DNA of 64,000 bases, from positions 992,001 through 1,056,000 of the forward strand of contig CALOCY010000004.1 of NCBI GenBank assembly GCA_942491975.1, in the 5' to 3' direction. The position numbers were made by a program, and so were the translations under genes. Positions 52,085 to 61,298 of the stretch are shown here, one piece after another; within the stretch, counting starts at the first letter, position 1; the number at the start of each line of letters is the position of its first letter. Below the pieces are notes generated by a model. It made no database searches, was not told the origin of the DNA, and saw only the letters and a program-made list of their open reading frames with translations. This DNA comes from CALOCY01 sp942491975. GTDB lineage: Bacteria > Bacteroidota > Bacteroidia > Bacteroidales > Prolixibacteraceae.

Positions 52085-54064
52085 TTTTTCTTCATGTACC
52101 GGCAGCTCAATTGTAAATGTAGCCCCTTTTTTAATTTCACTTTCAACCGTTATTTTGGCATCAATTTTTTGTGCAAACTCAAAGCAAACAGCTAGTCCCA
52201 GGCCAGTTCCTTTTTCATTGTTTGTCCCCCTTTCCGAAAAAAGCTCTTTTTCATGCAGAAGCTGCGTTAGTTTTTTAGCACTAAGGCCAACACCTGTATC
52301 TGCAATAATAATTTCTACTGTATTGCTGTTTCTCCGGCCGGTACTTATTGTAACAGTCCCTTTTTCAGGTGTAAATTTAACGGCATTCGACAAAAGGTTC
52401 CGGATGATTGTCGATAAAAGGTCTTGATCGGTACAGGCTGTAACCTCCTTTTCCAGGTTTTCAATGAGGGTTATATTTTTGGCTTCGGCAGTTGGTTTAT
52501 AAAGGATATAGTTCTGTTTAGCTACCTGTGTAATATTTACATCGGTTTTTGAAGCTACAATGTTATCGGACTTGAGACGGCTCCATGTTAATAACTGGTT
52601 TAACAGGTGATAAGCTTCTTTCGAGGTATAATTGATTTTTGAGATAAATGTTTCCTCCATTTTCTCATCTGCCTCTTTACTTATAAGCAGGTCAGACAGG
52701 CCGATAATGGTGTTGAACGGATTGATCAGGTCGTGGGCAATAACTGATAATAATTTTTCTTTTGATTGATTGGAGATAGTCAATGCAGCTGCCTGTTGCG
52801 AGATAATTTTATTTTTCTTCTCAAATTTTCTCAGCCACTCTTGTTTGTTGTGCAGGTTTAGGTACAACAATATTAGCACAGATACCAGAAAGATAATAAT
52901 GGAGATAAGAATGACTGTTCGTATCCTGCTGTGATAGATGGCGGTTTGAATGTACTCTTCTTGTTTTTTTGCTGTTTCTTCAGATTCGAACTGTTGTTCT
53001 GCAATTTTTAAATTGTTGATATATAGCTCATTGTTTAGCTTGTCCTTTGCTTTGTTGTATTGCCATACATATTCAGTAGATTTTTTATAGTTTTTTTTAG
53101 TATAATAAAGCTTTGAAAGTTCTCTTGAAACTGTCTTTTCGAGGTATAAATAACTGTTTGCTGTACATATTTTCAGTGCTTTTTCAAATAGTTCAATGGC
53201 TTGTTCAGGTTTTCCCTCTTTTTGATATATAACCGCTAATTCAAAACAGTTATATGCAGTTGATTGGTCAGCACCGATCTTTTCAGATAATTTAATGGCA
53301 AGTTGCAGGTATTCACGAGATTTTGTGTGATTCATTAAGGAGGTATGAGTTGCCGATACCCTGTTGTAATCACCAATCAAATCATATAAGTTGTTTTGTT
53401 TTTTGTTTATTTCAATCGCTTTTTGAGAATAAAAAAGAGTCTTTTCAGAATCACGTGATCTCTGATATAAGATTGTTTTATAATGAAAAGCTTTGGATTG
53501 ATTTGTCGGAGATGGACTTTGGGAAAAATAGTTGATGGCTTTCTGGAGGTTCTCTTTTGCCATTTCATTCATATCCTGTGCAAATTGGAGCATTCCAAGA
53601 GAGCTATGAGCTTTTGCACGTAATAAATCATCAATATGTTCAGAATGGTTTATTACATAGTATAACTCTTTTGCAGCTTTCTGATCTGCCCCGATAACCA
53701 TAAGGACAATGCCCTTTTCGAGGGTAGCCCGAGTAAATAAAGAGAGATTATTTTGTTGTTGGGAAATTATCCTGATGGTATCAAGAAGAGGCAATGCGTT
53801 TGTCAGCTTTCCCCTGAATCTTAAAACCTGTGCTTTTTTAAGCAAAATGTGAGCAAAAATAGAGTCATTTTGTATTTTGCGGGCAAAATCCAATGCCCGG
53901 GAAACATATGCCTCGGCTTTATACAGGTTTGTTTGTTCAACAGATTCGGTAAGAGATAAATAATGGTTAACAGAATCTTGCCTTGTACTATTTGCATGTA
54001 CATTAGCACACACACATACAAACACCATAAGTCCTGTTAGAAAAACAAGAAGTGATTTTTTCAT
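52058..54064 (-). CDS. TPR-containing sensor histidine kinase, copy 1
   Basis: The GTG at 54070 is in frame but ATG 54064 (MKKSLLVFLTGLMVFVCVCA) is the better start. The 668-residue kinase has a signal peptide, a periplasmic TPR domain (about 30-375), one transmembrane helix (about 383-403), a coiled coil, a HisKA domain with H444 in LSVIAHDLINPFNTIIG, and a HATPase_c domain with RNLLSNAVKFTPEKG, IADTGVGLS and GTGLGLAVCFEFAQ. Neither a receiver domain nor a response regulator gene is adjacent. It lies 113 bp downstream of a close paralogue on the same strand. Confidence 0.88.
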   Translation of the reverse strand: MKKSLLVFLTGLMVFVCVCANVHANSTRQDSVNHYLSLTESVEQTNLYKAEAYVSRALDFARKIQNDSIFAHILLKKAQVLRFRGKLTNALPLLDTIRIISQQQNNLSLFTRATLEKGIVLMVIGADQKAAKELYYVINHSEHIDDLLRAKAHSSLGMLQFAQDMNEMAKENLQKAINYFSQSPSPTNQSKAFHYKTILYQRSRDSEKTLFYSQKAIEINKKQNNLYDLIGDYNRVSATHTSLMNHTKSREYLQLAIKLSEKIGADQSTAYNCFELAVIYQKEGKPEQAIELFEKALKICTANSYLYLEKTVSRELSKLYYTKKNYKKSTEYVWQYNKAKDKLNNELYINNLKIAEQQFESEETAKKQEEYIQTAIYHSRIRTVILISIIIFLVSVLILLYLNLHNKQEWLRKFEKKNKIISQQAAALTISNQSKEKLLSVIAHDLINPFNTIIGLSDLLISKEADEKMEETFISKINYTSKEAYHLLNQLLTWSRLKSDNIVASKTDVNITQVAKQNYILYKPTAEAKNITLIENLEKEVTACTDQDLLSTIIRNLLSNAVKFTPEKGTVTISTGRRNSNTVEIIIADTGVGLSAKKLTQLLHEKELFSERGTNNEKGTGLGLAVCFEFAQKIDAKITVESEIKKGATFTIELPVHEEKSGVKEKTI

Positions 54065-54177
54065 CCCCACAAAAATTTTGTCATAAGAAAAGTTGTTGAT
54101 AAAAATATGAAGTAAAAACCAGAAAATGAAATACTAAACAGATATTATGAAGAAAAGACTGGTGGTTTCAGCAAGAA

Positions 54178-56331
54178 TCAGATTTGTCTCCCCACTATTG
54201 GTTGTTCTTCATGTAGAGGTAACTCTATTGTAAACGAAGTGCCTTTTTCAATTTCACTTTCAACGGTAATTTCAGCATTAATTTTTTGTGCAAAATCAAA
54301 GCAAATAGCCAGTCCCAGGCCTGTACCCTTTTCATTATTTGTCCCCCTTTCCGAGAAAAGCTCTTTTTCATTGAGAAGCTTCTCTAAATTTTTTGGTGAT
54401 ATCCCGATCCCTGTATCGGCTATAACAATTTTAGCGGTATCGTGGTGCGTTTTTTCCGTGCTTATTGAAACATGGCCTCCTTCACGGGTAAACTTAATCG
54501 CATTAGATAACAGGTTGCGGATGATGGTTGACAGGAAAATCTCATCAGTACAGGCAACAACACCTGTTTTTAAATCATCAACAAGGGCAATCTTTTTTGC
54601 CTCCGCAGTTGGTTGGTAGAGAACATAGTTCTGTTTTGCTATTTTGGTGATGTCTGTATCGACTTTTAAAACTTTCATGTTGTTAAACTGAATGCGGCTC
54701 CAGGTCAATAGCTGGTCTAGCAGGTGATAGGCTTCTTTTGATGTTTCATTAATCTTTGAAGCAAATATTTTTTGTGTCTCATCATACTCATCATTACTGA
54801 TAATTAATTCAGAAAAGCCAATAATGGTATTAAAAGGGTTAATCAGGTCATGTGCAATAATGGACAGTAGTTTTTCTTTTGATTGATTAGCGATGTTTAA
54901 GGAGTGAAGCATACCTTTCATTTCCTCTGCCTGATGGGAGATGATTCTGTTTTTTTCTTCAAATCGTTTCAGCCATTTTCGCTTATTGCGCAGGTTTATG
55001 TACACCAGTGTAAGTATCGACCCCAAAAAAAGAATAATTGAAATAAGAATAATGGTCTGTATCCTGCTATGATAAATGGTCTCCTGAATATACTCTTCCT
55101 GTTCTTTCGTCGTTTTTTCAAACTTAACCTTTTGCTCAATAATATTCAGGTTGCTGGGAAACAGATTGCTGTTTAAACTATCTCTCGCAAAATTATATTT
55201 CCATAAATATTGTGCAGCCAGCTTGTAGTTTTGCCTATCATAATAAATAGAAGAGAGTACTCCTGTAGCATAGGTGTTTATAGACAGGTAATTTTTTTCT
55301 TCACAAACCATCTTTAGCTCTTCAAGAAGTTTAATAGCTTTGTCGTATTGTTTAAGTGCCACATAAACCTTGCTTAACTCCTGATATGTTTGTGCCTTTG
55401 CAAGTCCTGCGCCTATTGTCTCACACAATTCTATTGTATGTAGCAGATGTTTTTCTGCTTTGGTGTAATCTTTGATTTCATTACTGAAAAAGCCCAGGTT
55501 GTGATTATTTATACATAAATTAAAATGATTGTTCAGCGTTTCGTTTATATCAATTGCTTTTTCAAGCATCGAAAAAGCTTTTTGGGGATCACCAAAAAGG
55601 ATATGCCAAATAGCACCGTAATTAAGTCCTAGCGCCTGATGGTTTAAATAGGGGCTTTTAGAAAACAGTGCTGAAGCTTTCAACAGGTAGTTGTTTGTTT
55701 TTTCCGGCTTCTCTAAAGGGTGCTGATAATAGTGCAATAAAGCGAGCTGAATAAGTGCCCTTGCATAAAATAGGCTGTCTGAAGAGTCAGGATAACTTGT
55801 TGCATAATACAACTCTTTTGCTGCATCCTGGGCAATTCCGGTATTCATGAGCACTATTCCCTTTATAAGAGATGCCTGGGCGAGCAGATGTTTGTTGTTT
55901 TGCCGTTCAAATACAGCTTTAGTCGAATCAATAAGTGGCAATGCTTCGGTTAACTTCCCCCGGGCATTTAGAATTAGTGCTTTTCTGAGTGAAATATGGG
56001 CTATAATAGAGTCGTTGTATGATTGATGGGCAGAATCTAATGCATTAGAGGTATACTCGTCGCTTGTCAAGCTACCCCTGAGCCGTAATATTTTTGCCTC
56101 TTTATTAGAGAGATATGTAATACTGGAATCTTCATGTATTTTACGGGCAAAATCCAATGCACGCGACACCAATTCCTCTGCTTTATACAGGTCTGTTTGC
56201 CTGAATGATTCAGCGACCGACAGATAATGGTTAATCGAATCCTTTATTGAAACATTCGCATACCCCCTGCCTCTTCCCGCAAAAAAACACACAATAATCC
56301 CTGTTAGTAAAACAAGAAGTGATTTTTTCAT
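54178..56331 (-). CDS. TPR-containing sensor histidine kinase, copy 2
   Basis: TTG 56340 is in frame but ATG 56331 (MKKSLLVLLTGIIVCFFAGR) matches copy 1. The 717-residue protein shares signal peptide, TPR, transmembrane helix and kinase domain order with the gene at 52058; the N-terminal TPR region is about 50 residues longer. Kinase motifs are LSIIAHDLINPFNTIIGFSE (about residue 500), RNLLSNAIKFTREGGH, IADTGIGISPKNLEKLLNEK and GTGLGLAICFDFAQ. Kinase domains are nearly the same in both copies while the sensors have diverged, typical of duplication followed by change of input. Confidence 0.88.
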   Translation of the reverse strand: MKKSLLVLLTGIIVCFFAGRGRGYANVSIKDSINHYLSVAESFRQTDLYKAEELVSRALDFARKIHEDSSITYLSNKEAKILRLRGSLTSDEYTSNALDSAHQSYNDSIIAHISLRKALILNARGKLTEALPLIDSTKAVFERQNNKHLLAQASLIKGIVLMNTGIAQDAAKELYYATSYPDSSDSLFYARALIQLALLHYYQHPLEKPEKTNNYLLKASALFSKSPYLNHQALGLNYGAIWHILFGDPQKAFSMLEKAIDINETLNNHFNLCINNHNLGFFSNEIKDYTKAEKHLLHTIELCETIGAGLAKAQTYQELSKVYVALKQYDKAIKLLEELKMVCEEKNYLSINTYATGVLSSIYYDRQNYKLAAQYLWKYNFARDSLNSNLFPSNLNIIEQKVKFEKTTKEQEEYIQETIYHSRIQTIILISIILFLGSILTLVYINLRNKRKWLKRFEEKNRIISHQAEEMKGMLHSLNIANQSKEKLLSIIAHDLINPFNTIIGFSELIISNDEYDETQKIFASKINETSKEAYHLLDQLLTWSRIQFNNMKVLKVDTDITKIAKQNYVLYQPTAEAKKIALVDDLKTGVVACTDEIFLSTIIRNLLSNAIKFTREGGHVSISTEKTHHDTAKIVIADTGIGISPKNLEKLLNEKELFSERGTNNEKGTGLGLAICFDFAQKINAEITVESEIEKGTSFTIELPLHEEQPIVGRQI

Positions 56332-56420
56332 CCCCCACAAAAGTTTTGTAAATAAGAAAAGTCGATGATAAAAATATGAAGTAAAAAGGAGAAAAACTAG
56401 AAAAACCAGAAAACAGTTGA

Positions 56421-57161
56421 TTAAGTGATATTTTCATTCCAAATTTCCCAGGATTTAAGGGCTTGTATTTGAAGCATATCAAGACCGTTTTTGATTGTGG
56501 CACCCTTTTCTTTCCCCTTTTTTAGGAAGGTTGTAAGCGAAGGGTTGTACACTAAATCGTACATAATATGTTGTGGTGAAATCAGGAAATATGGTATAGG
56601 TGGGTGGTTTTTGTTGTTGGGGTTCATTCCCAAAGGAGTGGTATTTATAATTACTTTGTATTCGGGGAAGAGCGGCTGTTTTAAATCGGCATAGGCTACT
56701 TGTTGGTCATCTTGGGGATTTCGTGAAACAGACAGGCAGGTTATTCCGAGCTTATGAAGAGACCATTCAACCGCTTTTGCAGCCCCTCCGGTTCCCAATA
56801 TAAGTGCTTTTTTGTGATGCGGGGCAAGTAGTGGTTTTATCGATTCGGTAAAGCCGTGAACATCGGTATTGTATCCGATGAGTTTGTTTTGGTGAAAACG
56901 TATGGTATTCACCGCACCGATTTCACGGGCATCATTATCCAGCTCGTCAAGAAAAGGAATAATCTGTTCCTTATAGGGAATAGTAACATTCAACCCACAG
57001 AGATCAGGATTTTGCTGAATGAGCAGAGGAAATGAGTTGATATCTGAAACTTCGAAATTCTCATAAACACAATCAAGCCCCTCTTTTTCAAATTTTTTGA
57101 TGAAGAATTCTTTTGAAAAAGAGTGGGTCAGGGGGTAGCCTATGAGACCAAATCGTTTCAT
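56421..57161 (-). CDS. aroE: Shikimate dehydrogenase
   Basis: The enzyme reduces 3-dehydroshikimate to shikimate in the aromatic pathway. The 246-residue protein has the shikimate-binding GYPLTHSFSKEFF, NVTIPYKEQIIPFLDELDND (Lys of the catalytic pair) and REIGAVNTI, and the NADP-binding GTGGAAKAVEWSL. It is slightly short (usual length about 270). It is the third gene of an operon: PopT-like gene ends 2 bp upstream. Confidence 0.92.
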   Translation of the reverse strand: MKRFGLIGYPLTHSFSKEFFIKKFEKEGLDCVYENFEVSDINSFPLLIQQNPDLCGLNVTIPYKEQIIPFLDELDNDAREIGAVNTIRFHQNKLIGYNTDVHGFTESIKPLLAPHHKKALILGTGGAAKAVEWSLHKLGITCLSVSRNPQDDQQVAYADLKQPLFPEYKVIINTTPLGMNPNNKNHPPIPYFLISPQHIMYDLVYNPSLTTFLKKGKEKGATIKNGLDMLQIQALKSWEIWNENIT

Positions 57162-57163
57162 CT

Positions 57164-58102
57164 TTATACGGTTTGTCCTTTGTTGGATGCCTTTTCAAGA
57201 TAATAAATCAGGATAAACCCGGCAACGGCAAAAAGGATAGCCGGTAATAATTGAGCATCAACCCCGGTTAATTGCTCATAAGTAGCCGGTAATACATTGT
57301 CTTCGGTAAGTGGCTTTATTGCCCCGTGGCGGTCAACAAATGTTTCCACCACCTTTTTCCACGGCCATATTTTGTTTAAAGAACCAACCATAAACCCCGA
57401 AAGAATAGCAATGGCCAGATTGTGATAGTTTTTTAGCAACCACGACAACAAGTGCGAAAATGCCATAAGCCCGATAGCTGCCCCGGCGATGACAATGAGC
57501 AGTACACCTGCCTGAAAGTCACTGAGGGCATTAATGATAAACTCATATTTTCCCAGCAATAACAAAATAAATGCCCCTGAAATACCCGGTAAAATCATGG
57601 CGCAAATGGCCAGTGCCCCACACAAAAAAAGAAACCAGTAAGCTGTTGGTGTTTGTGCAGGTGTGGCAATGGTAACGTAGTAAGCAACAACTATCCCAAC
57701 CAGAAGCCCCAATATGTTTTTCCAATTCCAACGGGTTATCTTAGCAGCAACAGTAATTGCCGAGGCTACAACAAGTCCAAAGAAAAATGACCATAGCAAT
57801 ACCGGGTGGTTGGCAAGAATGAACTTCAGTAATTTTGCCAGTGAAACAAAACTGATGGCAATACCCGATACCAGTGCCAGAAGAAAATTGCCGTTAACAC
57901 CTTCCCAAAAATCCTGTAATTTACCCCTCAAGAGGAGTTTTATTGTTTGAATATTTACGGACTTAATGCTGTTTATAAGCTCTTCATAGATCCCTGATAT
58001 AAAAGCAATAGTTCCTCCTGAGACACCGGGGACAACATCTGCTGCGCCCATAGCTATACCCTTTAATACAATAAAAATATACTCTTTAAGTTTTCGTCTC
58101 AT
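57164..58102 (-). CDS. DUF368 membrane protein (PopT-type polyprenyl-phosphate translocase)
   Basis: The 312-residue inner-membrane protein has about eight hydrophobic segments and the DUF368 start KGIAMGAADVVPGVSGGTIA. The second repeat has LAICAMILPGISGAFILLLLG, the hallmark pair of inverted PGxSGG-like loops. DUF368 proteins have been reported to recycle undecaprenyl phosphate across the membrane (PopT), supporting peptidoglycan and other glycan synthesis. Operon: TPR gene 18 bp upstream, aroE 2 bp downstream. Confidence 0.88.
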   Translation of the reverse strand: MRRKLKEYIFIVLKGIAMGAADVVPGVSGGTIAFISGIYEELINSIKSVNIQTIKLLLRGKLQDFWEGVNGNFLLALVSGIAISFVSLAKLLKFILANHPVLLWSFFFGLVVASAITVAAKITRWNWKNILGLLVGIVVAYYVTIATPAQTPTAYWFLFLCGALAICAMILPGISGAFILLLLGKYEFIINALSDFQAGVLLIVIAGAAIGLMAFSHLLSWLLKNYHNLAIAILSGFMVGSLNKIWPWKKVVETFVDRHGAIKPLTEDNVLPATYEQLTGVDAQLLPAILFAVAGFILIYYLEKASNKGQTV

Positions 58103-58120
58103 CTCCGTAGTGGCGTATGG

Positions 58121-59545
58121 TTACTTTGTTATATTGATGGTTTTATATTTGCTGATGAGTTGATTAACAGGCTCATTTGTGGTGGCTGAAGGAGAGAATT
58201 TCAGAAAGTCGGTATAACTGTTGAAATCCAACTTCAACCCCTTTTCCAAATAATTGATAGCCAGGCCTTCATCGTTGTTCTCAAGAAGATATGCTGCAAG
58301 CTTATAATTGATAAAAGCGTTGTTCCTATTCACCTTATATCCTGCCTGTAAAACAGAAATAGCTTGTTCTTTTTGTCCGTTTTTGTACAAAAGATCTGAA
58401 TATTGAAGCCAGCTTTCCGCATTGTCGGGAGAGAGTTGGGTCGCTTTCTCATAAGCATTCATGGCTTCTTCATACAGATTGAGATCGGAAGCAACTTTTG
58501 CCAGTGTATCCCAGTATTCAGCTTTTTTATCGTTGATACGGGTAGCTTTGCGGAAAAACACCATGCTTTCGTTGGACTGGTCTTCGGCAATCATCACCAG
58601 TCCGCTTCCATACCAGGCATTCGCATTATTGCGGTTCTGCTTGATGCATTTCTCATAATACAGCAAAGCCTGATAACCTTCATCCAAATTATAATAACAA
58701 TCAGCAATGTACAACAATGCCTCTTCGTTTTCCTCATCCTGCTTCAGGTACTCTTCATAACACTCAATTGCCTCCTTAAAATGCCCCCAATTGGATAACG
58801 TGTTTGCTTTGTTGTACAGGGCAGAGTAGAAACCTTCGTTTATTGCCAGCGCAAAATCGTACGCCTCTACTGCTTTTTCAAACTGTTCAATGTTATTGTA
58901 AACAATTCCGAGGTTATACCATGCAGAATATGAAAAAGGGTCAATATCAAGAAAACGGTTGTAAAAAATGATGCTTTCATCGTATTTATCGATTTTTTCA
59001 AGACAATATGCCAATTCAAATAAAATACCGTCATTGTCCGTATTCGCATTATATCCCCGGCGTAAATACTCTTCAGCAATGCTATATTCACCCATTTGTC
59101 CGAACGTAAATCCGATGTTATAAAATAGCTCGTCGGCCTCTTCATCCGAATACTCAACAGCTTTTTCAAACACCAGTCGGGCCTTTTCTGTTTTTCCGGT
59201 AAAGGCATAAGCGGTTCCGGCCAGGAAATAGGTTTCGTGGTTACCGGGTTCAACGTCACGGATAAATGCTAATAATTCAAGGGCTTCCTGATATTGGGAT
59301 GTTTGAACCAGTACAGCTGCATTTTTTAACTTAAGCGGAATAGCATTCGGATGTTGGGACAACCCCTTCTTTACAGCTTGTATTGCCGCAGCAATATTGT
59401 TCTCATCAAAGAAATGATCAATAATTAACTCGTAATGATTTACATCAAAGTATTCCGTCTCCTCTTCTTCAAGCATTTTAAGGTAACGATCTATTACCTC
59501 CATGCTTTCACTCTCTTCAAAAAAATGGCTCTCTTCCTGGTTCAT
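58121..59545 (-). CDS. Cytoplasmic TPR-repeat protein
   Basis: The 474-residue protein is built almost entirely of TPR units from about residue 40 to 450 (SAWYNLGIVYNNIEQFEKAV; ALYNKANTLSNWGHFKEAIE; AESWLQYSDLLYKNGQKEQA). It has no signal peptide or membrane helix. It is the promoter-proximal gene of the operon with the PopT-like gene and aroE, an arrangement common in Bacteroidota. It is a probable scaffold; no enzymatic role is visible. Confidence 0.85.
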   Translation of the reverse strand: MNQEESHFFEESESMEVIDRYLKMLEEEETEYFDVNHYELIIDHFFDENNIAAAIQAVKKGLSQHPNAIPLKLKNAAVLVQTSQYQEALELLAFIRDVEPGNHETYFLAGTAYAFTGKTEKARLVFEKAVEYSDEEADELFYNIGFTFGQMGEYSIAEEYLRRGYNANTDNDGILFELAYCLEKIDKYDESIIFYNRFLDIDPFSYSAWYNLGIVYNNIEQFEKAVEAYDFALAINEGFYSALYNKANTLSNWGHFKEAIECYEEYLKQDEENEEALLYIADCYYNLDEGYQALLYYEKCIKQNRNNANAWYGSGLVMIAEDQSNESMVFFRKATRINDKKAEYWDTLAKVASDLNLYEEAMNAYEKATQLSPDNAESWLQYSDLLYKNGQKEQAISVLQAGYKVNRNNAFINYKLAAYLLENNDEGLAINYLEKGLKLDFNSYTDFLKFSPSATTNEPVNQLISKYKTINITK

Positions 59546-59569
59546 CTAAAATCTCACTTAATCAGTGTG

Positions 59570-59577
59570 CAAATTTA
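59570..59577 (-). promoter_or_regulatory. -7 box for the TPR-popT-aroE operon
   Basis: On the minus strand TAAATTTG fits TAnnTTTG and lies 24 bases upstream of the ATG at 59545. I see no matching -33 TTTG at the normal distance. Confidence 0.4.
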
Positions 59578-59605
59578 TAAAAATGTTCTGAAAACTATCT
59601 TTTTA

Positions 59606-61147
59606 TTATTTTATCGGGCAATGTTCGGGACGCAACAGGTCATTTACTGTTTTTACCGGCGAAAATGTTGATGGGGCTACTTCGATAAAAATTGTATTCC
59701 AACCGGACATCGCCCCGTTCCATAATCCCGGAAGCTCCAGTGCTTTCAGGGCTGCCCCGTCTTGCGACTTGAAAGATATAAATCCGGTATTGTGGTCAAT
59801 ATAATTGGTCAGGTCATATTTTTCCCCTTTATAATTTCGAACGGAACAGATTAAATCTACCGGGTTGAAGTGCGTAGAACTTTTCATAAGCTCCATTTGA
59901 TGTGCATCCGTTTTATCAATTTGTGATGCTTCAACAATCTGTAATGATGTTGTCCCGTCGCTGTTTCTCACCCAATAGGGGCCACCGCCGGGTTCTCCTT
60001 CATTAATAACCATACCACAAACCCTCAGTGGGCGATTAAGCTTTTCGCGCAAATAAGGAACCATCTCCTCTTTACTCTTGTAATAAAGGTTTTCAGGGGG
60101 CTTAACATTTAGCGTGTGTTCCATGAAATTGGCCACTTCACTGAGAAACTGACTGCTCAGACTATAATAAAACTGTTTCTCCAACTTTGTTTGGTAGGCG
60201 TAAAGCTTATCCCTTACATCAAGCAGGTAACCGGCCAGGGCTTTTTTATACCGGATGGTATCCTCTTTTAAGTGATCGGGTGCAACATTGTCAATATTTT
60301 TGATAAAAATAAGATCGGCATCCAAATCGTTCAGGTTCTCAATTAAAGCCCCGTGCCCTCCCGGCCGAAACAGTAATTTGCCTTCCTTGGTCCTGAAGGG
60401 TTGGTTGTCAGGCGTTGTCGCAATAGTATCGGTCGATGGCTTTTGCTCGGAATAAGAGATGTGAAAATTGACATTAAGCTGCTGTTGAAAAAACTGTTGC
60501 ACCTGTTGGAATAATTTTTCGAACAACGGCCTGTGCTGGGGCGATACTGTCAGGTGAATAGTGACATTGCCCTGATGATCTTTTGAATAGCTGGCTCCTT
60601 CCACAAGATGTTCTTCAAAAGGGGTGCGTGTAGTGTCACTATATTGGTGAAACGTCAACAATCCTTTCGGAAGTTGCCCGTATTGTAATCCGGCATCTGT
60701 AAGTAAATGATTCAAAACTTCTACTACAGAAGCTGTCCCTTTTTCTCCCAATGTGGCTAAAAGGCCAGGATAAAAGGCAAAGCGGGCAAGGTTGTCAAAG
60801 AAATAGTTTACCTGCGTGTGTGCCCTCTCTTTCAGTAACATTTCAGGATTACCTTTTTGCCCCGCTTCGTTGTAAAAAGCATAAAGATCTTTAAACATAC
60901 GGGTTGCGGCCCCAGATGCCGGGACAAATTTAAGTGGTAAAAGCCCTTTCGCTATCCCCTGATCATAGTAATCAGCATACCTTTTTTGTTGTTCTGCGTT
61001 CAATCTGATAACACCATTCCCGGCTTTGGCCGGATGGATGATTTGAAGATAAGGGAACCCCTCTTCAAAACGCCTGAGTTGCCGGGTAACAACCTCAGGG
61101 TCACTTCCCCTCTCTTTTATCTGTTGCAGGTCTTTCTCTGTAAACAT
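59606..61147 (-). CDS. DUF4301 protein
   Basis: The 513-residue cytoplasmic protein matches DUF4301, a family nearly confined to Bacteroidota. Recognisable segments are FVPASGAATRMFKDLYAFYN (a nucleotidyltransferase-like PxSGxxTRM loop), LFRPGGHGALIENLNDLDAD, IKNIDNVAPDH and GEPGGGPYWVRN. The loop pattern resembles sugar-nucleotide pyrophosphorylases of the GT-A fold (LxPGGHGAL, IKNIDN), so a nucleotidyltransferase role is a reasonable inference but not established. It is monocistronic. Confidence 0.82.
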   Translation of the reverse strand: MFTEKDLQQIKERGSDPEVVTRQLRRFEEGFPYLQIIHPAKAGNGVIRLNAEQQKRYADYYDQGIAKGLLPLKFVPASGAATRMFKDLYAFYNEAGQKGNPEMLLKERAHTQVNYFFDNLARFAFYPGLLATLGEKGTASVVEVLNHLLTDAGLQYGQLPKGLLTFHQYSDTTRTPFEEHLVEGASYSKDHQGNVTIHLTVSPQHRPLFEKLFQQVQQFFQQQLNVNFHISYSEQKPSTDTIATTPDNQPFRTKEGKLLFRPGGHGALIENLNDLDADLIFIKNIDNVAPDHLKEDTIRYKKALAGYLLDVRDKLYAYQTKLEKQFYYSLSSQFLSEVANFMEHTLNVKPPENLYYKSKEEMVPYLREKLNRPLRVCGMVINEGEPGGGPYWVRNSDGTTSLQIVEASQIDKTDAHQMELMKSSTHFNPVDLICSVRNYKGEKYDLTNYIDHNTGFISFKSQDGAALKALELPGLWNGAMSGWNTIFIEVAPSTFSPVKTVNDLLRPEHCPIK

Positions 61148-61240
61148 CTGAATAGAATTTCAGTATAACCTAAAGATATGCAATTGGAAAGAGACCCAAA
61201 ACAGAAACACCGGGATTTAGTACAAAACTTATTAACAACG

Positions 61241-61264
61241 AGTAGTGGAGTAGTGGAGTAGTGG
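61241..61264. repeat. Three tandem copies of an 8-bp unit
   Basis: AGTAGTGG is repeated exactly three times, ending 20 bases before the -7 box of yhcC. Copy-number changes would shift any upstream promoter element. Confidence 0.7.
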
Positions 61265-61284
61265 AGAATAGAAGGAGAAAACCC

Positions 61285-61292
61285 TATCTTTG
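61285..61292 (+). promoter_or_regulatory. -7 box of yhcC, near-leaderless
   Basis: TATCTTTG matches TAnnTTTG exactly and ends 6 bases before the ATG at 61299, so the transcript would be leaderless or nearly so. No TTTG at the -33 spacing. Confidence 0.5.
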
Positions 61293-61298
61293 TGCGAT

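Noticed and set aside
56231..56503. Minus-strand ORF between aroE and the kinase
   Set aside because: It overlaps aroE and the kinase start in another frame and has no family features.
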